Below, piece by piece: positions 25,001 to 40,000 of a stretch of 64,000 bases of DNA. The stretch covers positions 3,787,001 through 3,851,000 of the forward strand of contig NC_092677.1 in assembly GCF_964355755.1 (NCBI RefSeq), written 5' to 3'. The notes beneath the pieces are model-generated. The model had not been told where the DNA came from, did not search any database, and worked only from the letters and a program-made list of their open reading frames with translations. Position numbers and translations under genes: made by a program. Within the stretch, counting starts at the first letter, position 1; each line of letters begins with the position of its first letter. This DNA comes from Antedon mediterranea (lineage: Eukaryota > Echinodermata > Crinoidea > Comatulida > Antedonidae).

Positions 25001-28000
25001 TAATATAAACATTTATGAGTTCCCGTCACTAAAGCTGTATCGTATTTTACGAGAGGGGACGGAGACGGCCTATGCTCACATTGATTTCAACCCGTCGGGG
25101 TCACTGCTTGCCTCAGTTGGAAGCAGTCCAGATTTTATGCTGACCGTGTGGAATTGGGCAGATGAGGTGATTATGTTGCGATCCAAGGCTTTCTCTCAAG
25201 ATGTTTTCCGTGTAACATTTTCACCAGATAACGAAGGCCAACTGACAACAAGTGGTATTGGCCATATTAGGTAAATATATGCTACTGATCTAAAGCTCTG
25301 TCTACACTATCAAACTGTTTGTTATCAGATGGGTTATTCCATTTTATATATAGGGCTTCTTTTATTTTTAATTTGTAAAAAAGTGTGATGTGTCCAAATA
25401 CAGTAGTGATATGACATCATCATGTCCATCTATTGGCACATCAAATTATTTGTCACATAAAGTTTGATAGCGTAGACAGAGCTTAACAGCCTTCCGATAA
25501 CTAACATATTTTTTTTTAAATAATTTTCCTAATAACTTTGACAATAATGTTTACTTTATAGATTCTGGAAAATGGCCCATACTTTTACCGGCCTAAAGCT
25601 TCAGGGTCAACTTGGCAAGTTTGGTCGTACTGCCATTTCCGACATTCGGGGGTACATTGAGCTACCAGACGGCAAGGTGCTATCGGGAACGGAGTGGGGA
25701 AACATGCTGCTTTGGGATGGCGGCTTGATCAAAGTTGAGATTGCTCGCAAACACAAGAAGAATTGTCACACCGGACCGATTGAACAATTTGTGATGGATG
25801 AAGGCGAACTCATTACAATTGGAGCTGATGGTTTTATTCGCGTAAGCTAATTTGAATTTTCTGAAATATGAATTTAATAATATTCCATGACTTAAGCTCT
25901 GTCTACTCTATCAAATTTTTATATAACAAAAAATGTGATATGGACATGATGATGTCATATCACTACCATATTTGGGAATATCACTACCATATTTGGGCAC
26001 ATCGCACTTTTTTGTCTTGAAACTAGTTTGATAGTGTACGGTATTCTGTATACCATGTAATTCTAAAAAATGGAAAAAAAAGTTTAGAATGTTTTGACGT
26101 TTTATTAACTACAGTAAATAATCTTTGTATGGTTCCTTTACAGGTTTGGGATTTTGAAAGTATAGATACCGCAGACTCTCACGATGACTCTGGAATATTT
26201 GAGATGGAACCGATGAATGAGTTGAAAGTGGGGAACGGGGTTCATCTTCGATCCATGATAAAATCGGTTGATCCAGAGGCTCAAAGTATTTGGTTTGCTC
26301 AGGTAAGGATTTTTAGTCAGGACTTCAATAAGTTGTTGATAATGTTATTTAGAGAAAATTAAGTTAGAGTAAGGCATCTGGTTTCTGCCGATTCTAGTTC
26401 CAATACATTAGAACCCTTTTTATAAGGTTTTTGTGAAACTAGTTTGATAGTGTAGAATAGCCTAAGGAGACACTGTGTCTAGATAAAGATGTACGCTCTT
26501 TCTAATTATTTATCAAATCTCTCTAGGATGCAAACGGCGCCATATGGAAGTTGGACTTGTCCTTCTCTCACACCACAAAGGATCCAGACCAGTTATTTTC
26601 GTTCCATTCTGGAGTTATCACAGAGGCAGTTTCTTCTGGTGTATCGCATCTGGTTGCCACAACTGGTGATGATTGTAAGTGAAGAGGTTTGCAATGTCAG
26701 AATATGGGACATTTTTTTTTCTGGCAATTACATTATATGGAACAGTCAATAGTTTGTGTAATTTATTATTTTCTATCCGCACGGTTAACTATGAATACTG
26801 TGCTGATGGAAAACGAATGAAGCACTGAAAAAAGAGATTTTTTTTCTTCTTTTTTTTTTTATAGATATTAAATAGAGATATACTACTAAAACTACTGTAT
26901 TTCAATTCAGAGGACTACTGTTTAATAACATGTTTAATTTTTTTGTAGGTACCGTTAGAGTCTATGACTATAGCTCTAAGTCCAAGCTATGTCAGACTAG
27001 ATTTAATTCAGGTGGAACGTCACTTTTATGGATACCTGATATTGTAAGTTTTTAGTTATTAGTGTGTTTATCATAGTCAATATAAAAATGAATATTTATT
27101 ATGCTGGTTAGTTTTTTTGGGTTTCATAAGATAGGGAACCATTTATAATAACCCTGACTCTCCCACAGACAGACAAACTTTCAATATTAACATTATGTTT
27201 ACGTTTTAATTATCAACCAGATTGACCCAAAAGGTCGAACAATCTTGGCAGGCTTCGAGGACGGTGTGGTACGTGTTCTGACCGTTTCTAAACGTGACCC
27301 TAATGACACAACACCAGTAAAACGACAATCAATCGTAACCAATGCTCAGTTATTACTTAAGCAAGCATTCAAGCCTCAAAGTTCAAAGGTCACTTCAATG
27401 GCAATTGACTCAAAAGGAGAATTCCTAAGTACAGGGGTAAGTATCATGTAAAATTAAACTATGTCTGTGTAAATTATTTTCTAATACAAACATTCAACAG
27501 CTTTCAAAAAGTTTTGTCAACCAAATAAAAACACTTCTCTTCATAATTTTAAACACGTTTTTTGTTTTTTAACAGGGTTCTGATAGCACTGTGTTCTTTA
27601 TGACAGTTGGTGATGTGTACAAACCAATTGGCTTTGTTGATGTCCCAGGTCCTGTAACCCATTTGACATGGTCCCCACCACATTTTGTAAGTATACCACT
27701 TTAATATTTGCATACATGCTTAAAAGAATTACCACATATGATCTGTTCAACATTGTGGTGTTCTCTCAGCAAATACTCACAAAGAACGGTTATGTATAGA
27801 ATCTAATCAGAGTTTTCTATACTTTAGCTCAATATACAACACGTCTAAAATCTTTTCGTCCACACACGTAAGCACCCTTTTACATCACAAGTTGATATCC
27901 AGGTTTGCGTAGTGTGAATGAAATTTTTTTTTTTTCTAGGATAAAAATACACTGCTTGTGTTCTGTGCGAACGGCGAAGTAGTAGAAATAGAAGCTCCTG

Positions 28001-31000
28001 ATAGCGACACATACGACACGTCTAAAACTTTCCGTCTGAAGAACGTCAAGATGCGGAATGCAACTTTCAAAAGCGTTAAATCAAAGCTAAGAGTAAGACG
28101 CAATTTTTTTATGTATGAATCAAACCGAAAAGAGCTTTACAGACATTGAAGGGGTCAATAAGGGGTCAAGGGTGAAATATTTAGGAAATCGCACTCTAAG
28201 GTTTGGGTAATTATTACTGTATTCAGTCACAGGTATCCACATATGACATTATCTTTCCAGTATCAGGAAAATTCTGTGATACGGTATACATATGTATCAC
28301 ATGTGTCACCTGATTAACCCATGCTTTAGTATCACATGTGTTACCTGATTAACCCATGCTTAAGTATCACATGTGTCACCTGATTAACCCATGCTTTAGT
28401 ATCACATGTGTTACCTGATTAACCCATGCTTAAGTATCACATGTGTCACCTGATTAACCCATGCGTAAGTATCACATGTGTCACCTGATTAACCCATGCT
28501 TAAGTATCACATGTGTCACCTGATTAACCCATGCTTAAGTATCACATGTGTCACCTGATTAACCCATGCTTAAGTATCACATGTGTCACCTGATTAACCC
28601 ATGCTTAAGTACATGCTTCAGATGTGTATTACAGTATATTGTTAAATCAATGACCTTACCAACTAATTAGCTTCAGGTTGTGATAGCTGATGCTAAACTA
28701 ACAGACTTCACAGAATTATTTGAGTGTTAGGTAAAGAAGAAAATATCAATAACAGATTTTTTTTTATTTCATTCATACACATCCAACAGCACGTAACTCG
28801 CCAGTTACAGGATGGATAAACTATTTAATAATTGATCGTGCTAATAAACTAAGTCTTATTTGAGGCTTAGGGAGTGGAGTTAAAAAAAGTCGTGAGTTAC
28901 AAACCTGGCACTAGGTCAGGATTGAACCCTGGAACTTGGGATTGGGAGGCAAACACATCAACCACTAAGCTGCAGCTCCACCACCTTAAATGTTTACCAC
29001 ATATAATAGTGATATTTAAACTGTAAAGACAGAAAGGGGCACTCTGGTTGGTGGAACAATTTATTTGCATTTTCTTTTTCCTTGTATTCCACCATTATAT
29101 ATACAGTATGTATAAAATAGTCGAAATTGAAATTTGAAAACCTCTTTTCACTCTTTGAATAAATTTGTATAGCCTATAATTGTTAATATTGGTATGCATA
29201 AATATGTAAATCAAAAGGCAAATTACTGAAAAAATGACAATGCTGTGGATATCAGTGGCTGGATCTCAATGGAGATACAAAATAAAACAAGAACTGAAAA
29301 AATGACAATGCTGTAGATATCAGTGGCTGGATCTCAATGAAGATACAAAATGACAATGCTGTGGGTATCAGTGGCTGTATCTCATTGGAGATACAAAATA
29401 AAATAAGAACTGAAAAAATGACAATGCTGTGGATATCAGTGGCTGGATCTCAATGGAGATACAAAATAAAATAAGAACTGAAAAAATGACAATGCTGTAG
29501 ATATCAGTGGCTGGATCTCAATGGAGATACAAAATAAAATAAGCACTGAAAAAATGACAATGCTGTGGGTATCAGTGGCTGGATCTCAATGGAATAAGAA
29601 AATGAAATAAGCAAAACGATAAAGTAAAACAGCCAGAAAAATGAACACTATAGCCCTTCATCAGTACAAATGGCAATTAACATCTGTGTAAATATTAATA
29701 TTTGGGATGTTTATATTCATAAATAAATATGAACAATCCCAAATATTAATATTTGTACAGATGTTAATTGCCATCCACTTACGCACAGTATTGTCACCAA
29801 GATGTTGACGATTGAAATTTGTGACAATGTATTATAATATTTTGTAAGATTTTAAAAATATGCTTTTAAAGTATTTGGATATATTTGGTAACAAACGTAT
29901 TTCTTATTCTCAATGTTTTTAATTTTTAAATAAAGTAAGTAGTAAGTAAGTAAATTTATTGTAATTTGTAAATATATAAAAAAGTTTTACATTGAAATGA
30001 ATTGACCAGATAATTCTCAGACAAATTGACCCAAAATGTTGATATCTTAATTTAAAGAGAAAGGAGGAAGAAAAAAGAAAAGAAGAAGAAATGAAAAAGA
30101 AAAGAGAAGAGGAAGAAAGGCAGCGAAGAATTCGACGAGAACGTGGGATTGAATCGGATGAAGAAGATGAGGAAAAAGGTATATATTTATTTAATATCCT
30201 TTTTTTAACTGTTTTGTAAAAAGTAAGAACTTTTAACAAGATATATTGTCTCATTGAAAAAATAATTCTTAAAAATTTTTTTTTTAATATGTCACATGTA
30301 ATATTGTCACATAATAGTTATTCACTTTGACCAATATTTGGATCGAAAACAAAATTATTTACCTGAAAAAACTGTAATTTAAAGCAAAAAATAGTCAAAT
30401 TGGCTGCCAGCCAATGGGTTTTTGGTTGAATTTAACCATTTATTTTGTCATTTTTTTTTTTTTCGTTACGGAAGGGATTAACTTTGTTAAAACTACAAAA
30501 TAACCCATTTAAAGTCTGATTTAATTAATCTTCATTTTTCATGTTTTTGGGGGACAAATACATCTTTAAGAATATACAAATAATGAATGTTTATGAGTTG
30601 AATGGTGAGAATACAGTATTTTATTAGAGAAATTGACTGCTATATTGAATGAAACAAAGCCGAGTTAAATATAACAATTTTCAACAAATACAGAACAGTC
30701 ATTATTTGTTTTATAACACACTTACTGTCCATTATCGTCGAAGGGAATCTAGGTCATTCAAAAAGGCAGCACTCAAATTTTGAACGAGGAGTACAATAGT
30801 TATAGAGGTTAATTAAATTAGAATATTTTTTTAGCGAAAACTAATTAAAACATAAACCTGTCAAGAAAGGTATGCAGGGCAGAATAATATGATATATTTA
30901 TGTTGTTATCTGTTTTTTATTTCAGAAGAGGAAGAAGAGCAATTACCTCCTCTTTACGTACCAGACGAACCAAATTCAATTCACTGCGGGTTTTACTCTA

Positions 31001-34000
31001 CTCATGATCCAAACAAGTTTTGGGTTTCTATGGTAAATATAATAATATAATAAACATAATAATAATTCTTACCCCAGTCATTGAATCAAATACATGGACA
31101 GCTCCATAATTCCAGTAATCAGTGCAGTTGTGTTTGACCCTATAACCCTACTACGTATCCAATTATGTTACTAATGGGTATACTGATGTAATCATATTTA
31201 AAATTTGTTTTGTAGGGTAGCTACGATGCTGGATATCTGTACGAATGCGACTTTCCAGATGAGAAAAAGAATCTGCAGCTGAAGCGAGAGGATCGTGAAG
31301 ATGATATTGGGGATCCATGTCAAGCAGTTCCAGTAACTGACAGTAATGATGTCCCTATCAGGAACATCACATTCAGGTATTGACACATCTATTATGATGA
31401 CAAACAAGTGTGATGTGCCCAAATATGGTAGTGATATACCCAAATATGGTGGTGATATGACATCATCATGTCCATATATAGGTACTTCACATTTTGTTGT
31501 CACATAAAGTTTAATAGTGTAATATGATGTCAGATCTCGCGCAATTAAATATTTAATGTTGAATTCTAATTAAAACCTTTTAATTTATTCCAGTAAAAAT
31601 GGTCAGCAGGTTATATTTGGCTTTGAAGATGGTTCAATCCGAATCCAATCAATCAATCAAGATGGATTGAAATTCAAACCAAACACCTCACATGGAGACT
31701 TAACAGGTCTTGGACCTTATTGGACGTTGAATGTGCACGACAACAACTACGGTGAAGTGACCAGCGTGGCTACCAGTATGGATGACCGTTACATCTTCAC
31801 TACTGGTACCGATGGTAACTTCTTTGTCTATAGGCTGATGACGCAGGAACAGATTGAGGAAGCTAAGGCGATTGCTAAAGCTAAGATTCCATCCGCTAGG
31901 GTAAGTGATGTTTTACCTTAAGCTCTGTCTAAACTATCAAACTAGACAAAAAAGTGTGATGTTATGGTTGTTATATGACATCATCATGTACATATATGGA
32001 CACATCACATGAAGTTTGATAGTGTAGACAAGGCTTTAGAAAGAGTACAATTATTTTTGTAACTTACTTTTTACTGTGGCCCTTCAGATGAAACGTCGAG
32101 CCGATAGTCCCATACGATGCACGCTAAAGGTAAAAGAAAAGCACTGCTCGCTGCCGTGGGGCCACAGAACTTCCTCAGTTTCCAGTTAAAGTTTGAGCAT
32201 GATTATAATTACATTTTACAGTGTTCAAATTTAGTTTTTATTGCTCAAATTTAGTATTCAATTTTAGCTTTTGTAAGATTTGAATTTTATCCAGAAACTG
32301 AATTCTATTTCACTCAATTAGTTGGAACTTTATATGCCTTAAATTTATATTGTAGCATTATATGCCATATGCTTTAGTTAGTAAGTGTTGAACATCAATC
32401 ATTATGTGCAAATTTAATCTAGAATTATTAAATCTATATATGAGTTAAATTTCTTTATGGACTTTGTATGCTCTAAGTTATAGATATTGCAACATATGTT
32501 CGGTAAGAATATGTTTCAGTGAAAAGTCAAATAGAAATGTTTGAATTATCAATGTGATTGCAATGTAAATGAAATTAATTGTTTGATATTTGTTGATAGT
32601 AGAGGTTGTGCCTTATGTTCATAGCATTGAAAAGATTGTTTGAAAAGTAAAATTATTTGTTTAATAAGTTATTGTTTGGGAACAATTTTGTGTGTTAGAG
32701 CATGGATTAAAGAATAGAAATGTAGAGGCTAAGAGAATCTCTCCAAAAAAATAAAATTACCTGGTCTTTTTTGAGAAATGATTAATGGAATTCATTGATC
32801 GTCTACTGTAACATCATTTGAATGCATTCACTCCAAATCTGAGGTCATGAAAAAAGGGTGATGTGGCCAAATATCGTGTCCATATATGGAACTGTGAAAG
32901 AACCACTTAAGCTCTGTCTACACTATCAAACTTTATGTGACAAAAAATGTGATGTGCCCATATATGAACACGATGAAGTCGTATCACTACCATATTTGGA
33001 CACATCACACTTTTTTTTGTCAAACTAGTTTGATAGTTTAGATGAGTGTTACCTTTATACTTATATTGTCATTAAAATATGAATATAAACACTTATATCT
33101 ACACTATCAAAGTAGTTAACAAAAAAGTTTGATGTTCCCAAATATGGTAGTTATATGTTTCAAATATGGTAGTAATATGACATCATCATGTCCACATTTA
33201 TTTGTCAGAATTATCTTATATGCTGATATTAGAACACCTGTTGATTATCTCATGAAATCACTTAATTGGAAACATATAAATCAACGATGGGACCATAATA
33301 TTCTTATAATGACCTTTAAATGTTTAACAGGTACTGTTCCCGATTACCTAATTGATTTATGATTTTATTGATAATTATCATAATTTAAATACAAGAAGCA
33401 AATCGAAAAACACTTTAGTCTTACCAAAATGGCATAATGATTCTGGTAAAAGAACATTTCAATACCGCTCAGTCAAACTCTGGAATAATCTTTCACCAGA
33501 TATTCGCAGCTCTATAAATTCATTAACTTTGCAATCGTTTAAAAATTTGATCTAATTGGTTTTTTTCTCTTGCTTCTTGTGATATTGTAGTCTTTAAAAA
33601 CGTTTTCATAATTTTCCATTTTTATTGTTTATATTTGTAATTTGTAAGTGTTAACTGGACTTCAAGGAAGAATAATGTACAAATATTGAATGAATATCAG
33701 AATAAAGAAAGATTTCTATCTATCTATCTATAAAGTTTGATAGTGTGAGATTAACACTAGTAACTAACTAGCCTATCATGGACTAGTCGGCAAAAACATG
33801 TATGTACACCTACAGTATGTACTATCATTCACTACAGTATGTACTATCATTCTCTATTCACAGAAAGAAGATATAGAAAGGAAGGTAGATGATATTGAAA
33901 ATAAAGACCATTACAGCATTGAGGTTGAGAAGCAGAAGGCAGAACATGACAGAATGATGAAGCTTGCCGAAGAGAAGAAAATGAACGTACGAAGAACAAT

Positions 34001-37000
34001 TGCTAGACTGAGACGCCAGTTTAAGAAACTTCTGGAATCAAACGCTGACCTGCCAGAACATTTGCAGCTAGAAAGAATGGTAAAGATATTTTCTGACATT
34101 ACATTATTATTTTTCTTTTATGCATATTTCCAAGGGTAGCCGTAAGAGAGTTCAATAATAAAAATAGATAGAATTGTTTCTGCTTTTAGGAATTTGAAAT
34201 GGATCCAGAGATTAAGAAAGATATGGAACGGCAAACAGCACAGAGAATTGAACTTGTTCGTAAAGAATTGGCATGGGAATCTGATAAGCATCAGATTGCT
34301 CTAGACAAGCTGAAGAAAAGGTAATTATCAATTCAGAGTCTCAACATTTTGTACCTCAGAGCAAACTATTCAACTGTGTCGGTTCTGTTGTGATATTCTA
34401 AATGAGTCAAATCACTAATAACTGGACATCTGGCTTAGAGTATGTGCACATTAAAGAACACAGTGCATGTTGTTTGTAGGACCCCTCAGGATACAAACCT
34501 CCGGGTTTAGAGGGTTATCCTTTGCTCCTGCTCGTTTTTTGTTGTCTTTGTTCTGTTTTTGTTGTTTGTTAAGTCTGCGACTTTTGATGTATATATACGT
34601 GTATATATTTCTGTAACACTGTTATTTTTATATGAGCAAAAAATAAAAACAAACAAACAAACTGCACTGTGACTACTGTAGGTCCATGTAGGACCTACAG
34701 TAATTTGAATTTCCGCATTTGAGAATCAAATAAAACAAATGTATTTATTTATTATTTGTTTGCAGATTCAAGAATGAGCTTGAATGTGAAAGAATCACAG
34801 TGATATCAATCCAGAGTTCTCACGAGGTGTCCACATTCCGTACGTCAGAACTCTCTGAGGACTTCTACCAGTTGAAAGCAGATATGGTCAGTCGTCAAGC
34901 AACCAGAATGACTGAGAGAGGGCTGAGCAGAGATCCTACCAGAGAAGCTCTTCTACGGCAGGCCAAGAGATCAGAGAGTGAATCTGATACCATGATCGGC
35001 ATTGGGGCACAAGATCACAAGAAGACCATGGTGCTTACTGGCAGACTTGGAGAGAAAGTTGCCAATGCTTTGCAGAAAGCGGAAAGAATTAAGAAGAAGA
35101 GAGAAGCCAGAAAGGCACAGGTTGGTAATCATCATTTTTCCCTGCTCTGAGTCCGACATATTTTCATGGTTCATTAGAAACTTAAGTCAAATCTGCTAGT
35201 GCAATATCTTTAATAGGCCATAACAAAATATCACTAATAAATGTAAATTGAAATGCAATGGCCACAGAAAGAGAGAAAGTTTTACCGATTGTTTCACACT
35301 TCAACATCTCCAAATATGGTATTGATATGACATCATCATGTCCATATATGGGCACATCACATTTTGTTGTCACATAAAGTTTGATAGTGTAGAAAGAGCT
35401 TAAGGCTTTGTTCTTTTTTAAAATGATTATTTTTCTTTTCCAGTGGGTGGAACTGCATGAACACAAGCCCCCTGAAGACTATGAAGACCCAGATGACATT
35501 CGTGCCATCAAAGAAGCCCAGGAACACATGGGAGACTTCAAGTTAAAGACCGCTAAAGACTATGTAGTGCCGGAGCATCTGCGCATGAATGCACACAAGA
35601 AACTGAATCAACTGATTATCCTTAAGGAATTGGTATGTTAATCTTGTAATTTGTTGTGTATTACTGTATATTGTTTCTTTAATATTCTGTTGAAATTATA
35701 TGTATATTGTGACAGCACACATCGCTATTTCTCATAATCATTATCATTTTTATTATTTATTATATGATAAGTTTTATCAAATCATCACATGAAATGAATC
35801 TTTATTTGGAATAAAGAAGTCTTATTAGTATGAAACAACCTAAAGCTCTGTTCACACTATCAAACTTTATGTGAGAAAAAAATGTGATGTGCCCATATAT
35901 GGACATGATGATGTCATATCACTACCATATTTGGGCATATCATCTTTTTTTTGTTTGATAGTGAAGACAGAGCTTAAAGTTCAAATTTATTCTTTACAGC
36001 TACACGAACACAAATACGAATTCAACCAAAAGGTAATCGGCCTGCGAAACAAGAAAGTGCGTATGATCACCGACATCAAAGGCTATATACAAGATCTGGT
36101 TGAGCTTCAGAAGGAAATGCCGATGGAGCAGCATAAGCCACTCCCAACCTGTCCAGATCTCCACCCATGTGAAGTACCAGAGAAGTAAGAATAGTTTGGT
36201 TTTTTGATTCTGCGGATCTTTTTGTGCGATATTCACCAGTCACATGATTCTCAGTACTGTATCTGTAATTTGTCCAGTTTAATAAACATATTCTGAAATA
36301 CAGTGTTACATCTGTATCACATGTGATGCCTGTATTATATTCAGGTTAAGCTTATGGTTTATTATTCTGATATTGTCATATACAATACAGAGAACAGGTG
36401 CTAAGTAAGACATTTTCCTTAAATTTACAAGTTAATAAATATTTTTCTTAAATGGTATATTATTCATTTAATCTTTAAAGCATTTCCGAATAGCTGAATA
36501 TGGACACCACTGTCTTAGTTGATCAGGTTGTTTCGTATCCATTTTTCTATGGTTGTAATAAATTATTTTAATTGATTGAATTGATTGAAATATATATTTA
36601 TACTGGATAACCTCTTCAGTCAAAGACTGGTCTCCCAGAGGGCCCAGTTATGATCAGTGGCTGTGATGTACTAGTACACCGGGGTAACCCCCTACTCGTC
36701 TCGAAAGATGTACTAGGTTCTTTAAAGTGCACACGAGCTAGATGTGTACACTGGACCTACGGTTTTAGTCCTTATCCGAGAAGACTCGTTGTACCTCCAG
36801 AACCGGAGTGAGTAAGCCTCGAACCCCTGCCGATAATATGGCTACGTAATTACGGTTCCACTGTCTTAACCGCTCGGCCACTCACTCTCTTTAATTTTAG
36901 GAAATTTGAGTACACTAGAGAGAGCTTGTTAAAGTTCAAAGAAGAGATGGCAGTGAGAGCAGTGAATGAAATCAAGGGTATAGACAGTGGTGGGTTTGGA

Positions 37001-40000
37001 GGATTTGGTGGATTTGGTGGAGGAGCTGCACCCCCACCTCCGGAGCCAATGGTAAAGTCTTAGTTACCTTTGTCAATGTTTTCATCCTGTTTGCATATTG
37101 TGAGGATATATCAATAGTTGAAAAAAAAAAAACAACTTGTTTAAAGTTCATTTCTTTAGATAAAAAGAACTATTATTGATAAATAAAGATTCCAAAGTTT
37201 TTTCACTTAAGCAGTACTTAACTATCTTAAGAAAATTTCTTACCTTTGCCGAAAAAGTTATGTTTTCACCCTATTGTGAGGATATTTCAATATAGTTAAT
37301 ACAATTTGTAAAATGTTCAGTCCGTTATATAAAAAGAAAATTTTTGATAAATTTTCAGTTTTTCACTTAAGCACTACTTATCTATCTTAAGCAAAACTAT
37401 TGATGCGACTGCTTGCCCTGATTCCAATCATGCACCTCTGTTGAAATTCAACTCTATTTACAATTTGTTTTCCTTCTTTAGAAGCAAGAATCGGCTACTC
37501 CTACCAAAATAGGCACACCAAAGCAGATTGTTTCGTCCATGTCTGTGCGCTCAGGTGTGTCGGTTGAGAATATATCCTCTCCCGGAAAAGAACTGTCTGT
37601 GTTGGAACAGCAGCTGCTGAAAGTGAAAGAAATAAGAGTTCTATACCGGCAGGATACCATCTTGAAGAAGATTGATGAACTGATCAGAAACTTTGATGCA
37701 GAGCTTCGTATTCTCCGACATTACAAGTTCAAAGAGGACATTGACCTCAAGAATGCTGACCTTCGGTATGATGATACGATTGTTCTTTAAATGATAATTT
37801 TGACTTTTAAGCGCATAATGCATATAAAGTTTCTATGCTCTTCACATAAAAAAAAATAAAATGAAATAAGTCAAATAAGAAAGAGCAATGGTAAATGTTA
37901 GTGGCACTGCGTAAATTAGCTTACCAATCTTTAAATCTGTGATTTTTTCATATCCAAAAACAGTATCACAAACTAAGCTTCAACAGCTAGAGAACATTCT
38001 TAAATTACATTATGAGAAAAATAAGTATTAGTTGTGATCTTAAGGAACCAAATCATAATACACGTATTTACAGCTCTTGTCTGTCCTCAGTGCTCCCTTT
38101 GGCGATAGTTGTCATTTACAGCTCTTGTCTGTCCTCAGTGCTCCCTTTGGCGATAGTTGTCATTTACAGCTCTTGTCTGTCCTCAGTGCTCCCTTTGGCG
38201 ATAGTTGTCATTTACAGCTCTTGTCTGTCCTCAGTGCTCCTTTTGGCGATAGTTGTCATTTACAGCTCTTGTCTGTCCTCAGTGCTCCCTTTGGCGATAG
38301 TTGTCATTGACAGCTGTTGTCTGTCCTCAGTGCTCCCTTTGGCGATAGTTGTCATTGACAGCTCTTGTCTGTCCTCAGTGCTCCTTTTGGCGATAGTTGT
38401 CATTTACAGCTCTTGTCTGTCCTCAGTGCTCCCTTTGGCGATAGTTGTCATTTACAGCTCTTGTCTGTCCTCAGTGCTCCCTTTGGCGATAGTTGTCATT
38501 TACAGCTCTTGTCTGTCCTCAGTGCTCCCTTTGGCGATAGTTGTCATTTACAGCTCTTGTCTGTCCTCAGTGCTCCTTTTGGCGATAGTTGTCATTTACA
38601 GCTCTTGTCTGTCCTCAGTGCTCCTTTTTTATGTTTCACTGAAAGAAATAAATAAATAATATTTTTTTAATTTTTTGTAGACATGTAACATTATTCGAAG
38701 AGCTGCAACTTCTCAAAGAGTTTGAGAAAAGCGAGAATGTCCTCGCAGCGAAAGTGGAAAGCAAGGAGAACGAGAAAGAAGAAATGCAGATTAAAGTTGC
38801 AGAATGTAAAGCGAAATTAGACGCCAAGAGAAAAGACATCGATCGTCTTCATGACAAAGAGAAGGCTTTGTACGCCCAGTTTCAGGCGTCTCTTGGCGAG
38901 AACAACAAGTTTGCAGAGTTCTTGACAAAGGTGTTTAAGAAGAAAATTAAAAGAGCCAAGAAAAAAGCTCTGGCTGAGGATGGAGGTTAGTTTGAGTTAC
39001 CAAAATGGCAAAAAAAGATATGTTACTGAAATAAGAAATAATGATAAGATCAATACTCTTTAAAATAATCACTTTATTATTAATAAAAAAATGTGAATAT
39101 TAAAAGATAGCTGTAAAACTTTGAACTTTTGTTTATCACCAGCCTCTGATGATGAAAGTGAAGAAAGTTCTGACGATGATTCTGATTGGTCAAGTGAGGA
39201 AGAAGACAGTGACGAGGACGGACTAGATGATTCTGTTTGTCCACCAGGATGTGATCAGGTAAATTGAGAAGTTTGACTATTCCACTTTCCTGTGTTTTTT
39301 CTGTGTTTCTCCTGTGTTTCTGAAGCACTGATGAAGAAAGTGAATCTAGTGGGGACTATAGAAAGGACTGAAGACATTTCAAACTTTCATTTTAAAATAA
39401 TTACCTTTTTTAATATTTATTTTCAAGGCTTTGTTTGACAACACATGTGCTCTACGTGAGAAACGACTTGACTTTGAAGAGTTACTGGCTGAGGAGAAAA
39501 AGACAGCTGATGCGCTTAAGAAAGAGACGGACACTCTCAACCGCAAACAGAAGATTATTGACAATGCGCTCTCTACAGCTGAGGGTGACCTAGAGGCATT
39601 TCAAGTGTGTGGATAGTAGATATATTAACATTTAGTTATGATTCTTAAGCTCTGTCTACATTATCAAACTTTATGTGTCTAAAAAAATGTGATGTGCCCA
39701 TATATGGACATGATGATGTCATATCACTGCCATATTTGGGCATATCACTACCATATTTGGGCACATAAAGTTTGATGTAGACAGAGCTTTAGAACATTGC
39801 TCTATTATGATAAAAACAACAGCATTGATTTCAGGTGGTAAAAAAAAAATTAGGATTGATTATTATAAAAAAATGTTAAATTAAAAATTGTTGAACTTAT
39901 AAAAAATATAGAGTTAATTGAGATAAAGAGATCTTTTTTTGAAATCAGCTTGAGAAACAACAGAAGTTGAACGAGCTTGACATCGTAGTGACTCTGAAAC

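Noticed and set aside
28286-28615. CRISPR-like array of direct repeats
   Set aside because: There are no unique spacers; the whole 35-bp unit repeats. The genome is eukaryotic and no cas genes are present. The same holds for the 21-, 48-, 68- and 74-bp arrays.
32081-32142. Possible CFAP44 exon (open from an AG at 32087 to a GTAAAAG)
   Set aside because: The text (GATGAAACGTCGAGCCGATAG, GCACGCTAAAG) resembles a common dispersed retroposon, and the peptide fits nothing in CFAP44. Exons 17 and 18 already join in phase.
38012-38659. 215-codon open frame encoding a 16-residue hydrophobic repeat
   Set aside because: It is produced by the 48-bp minisatellite, whose length is a multiple of 3. It lies in an intron between two strongly supported CFAP44 exons and has no motif.
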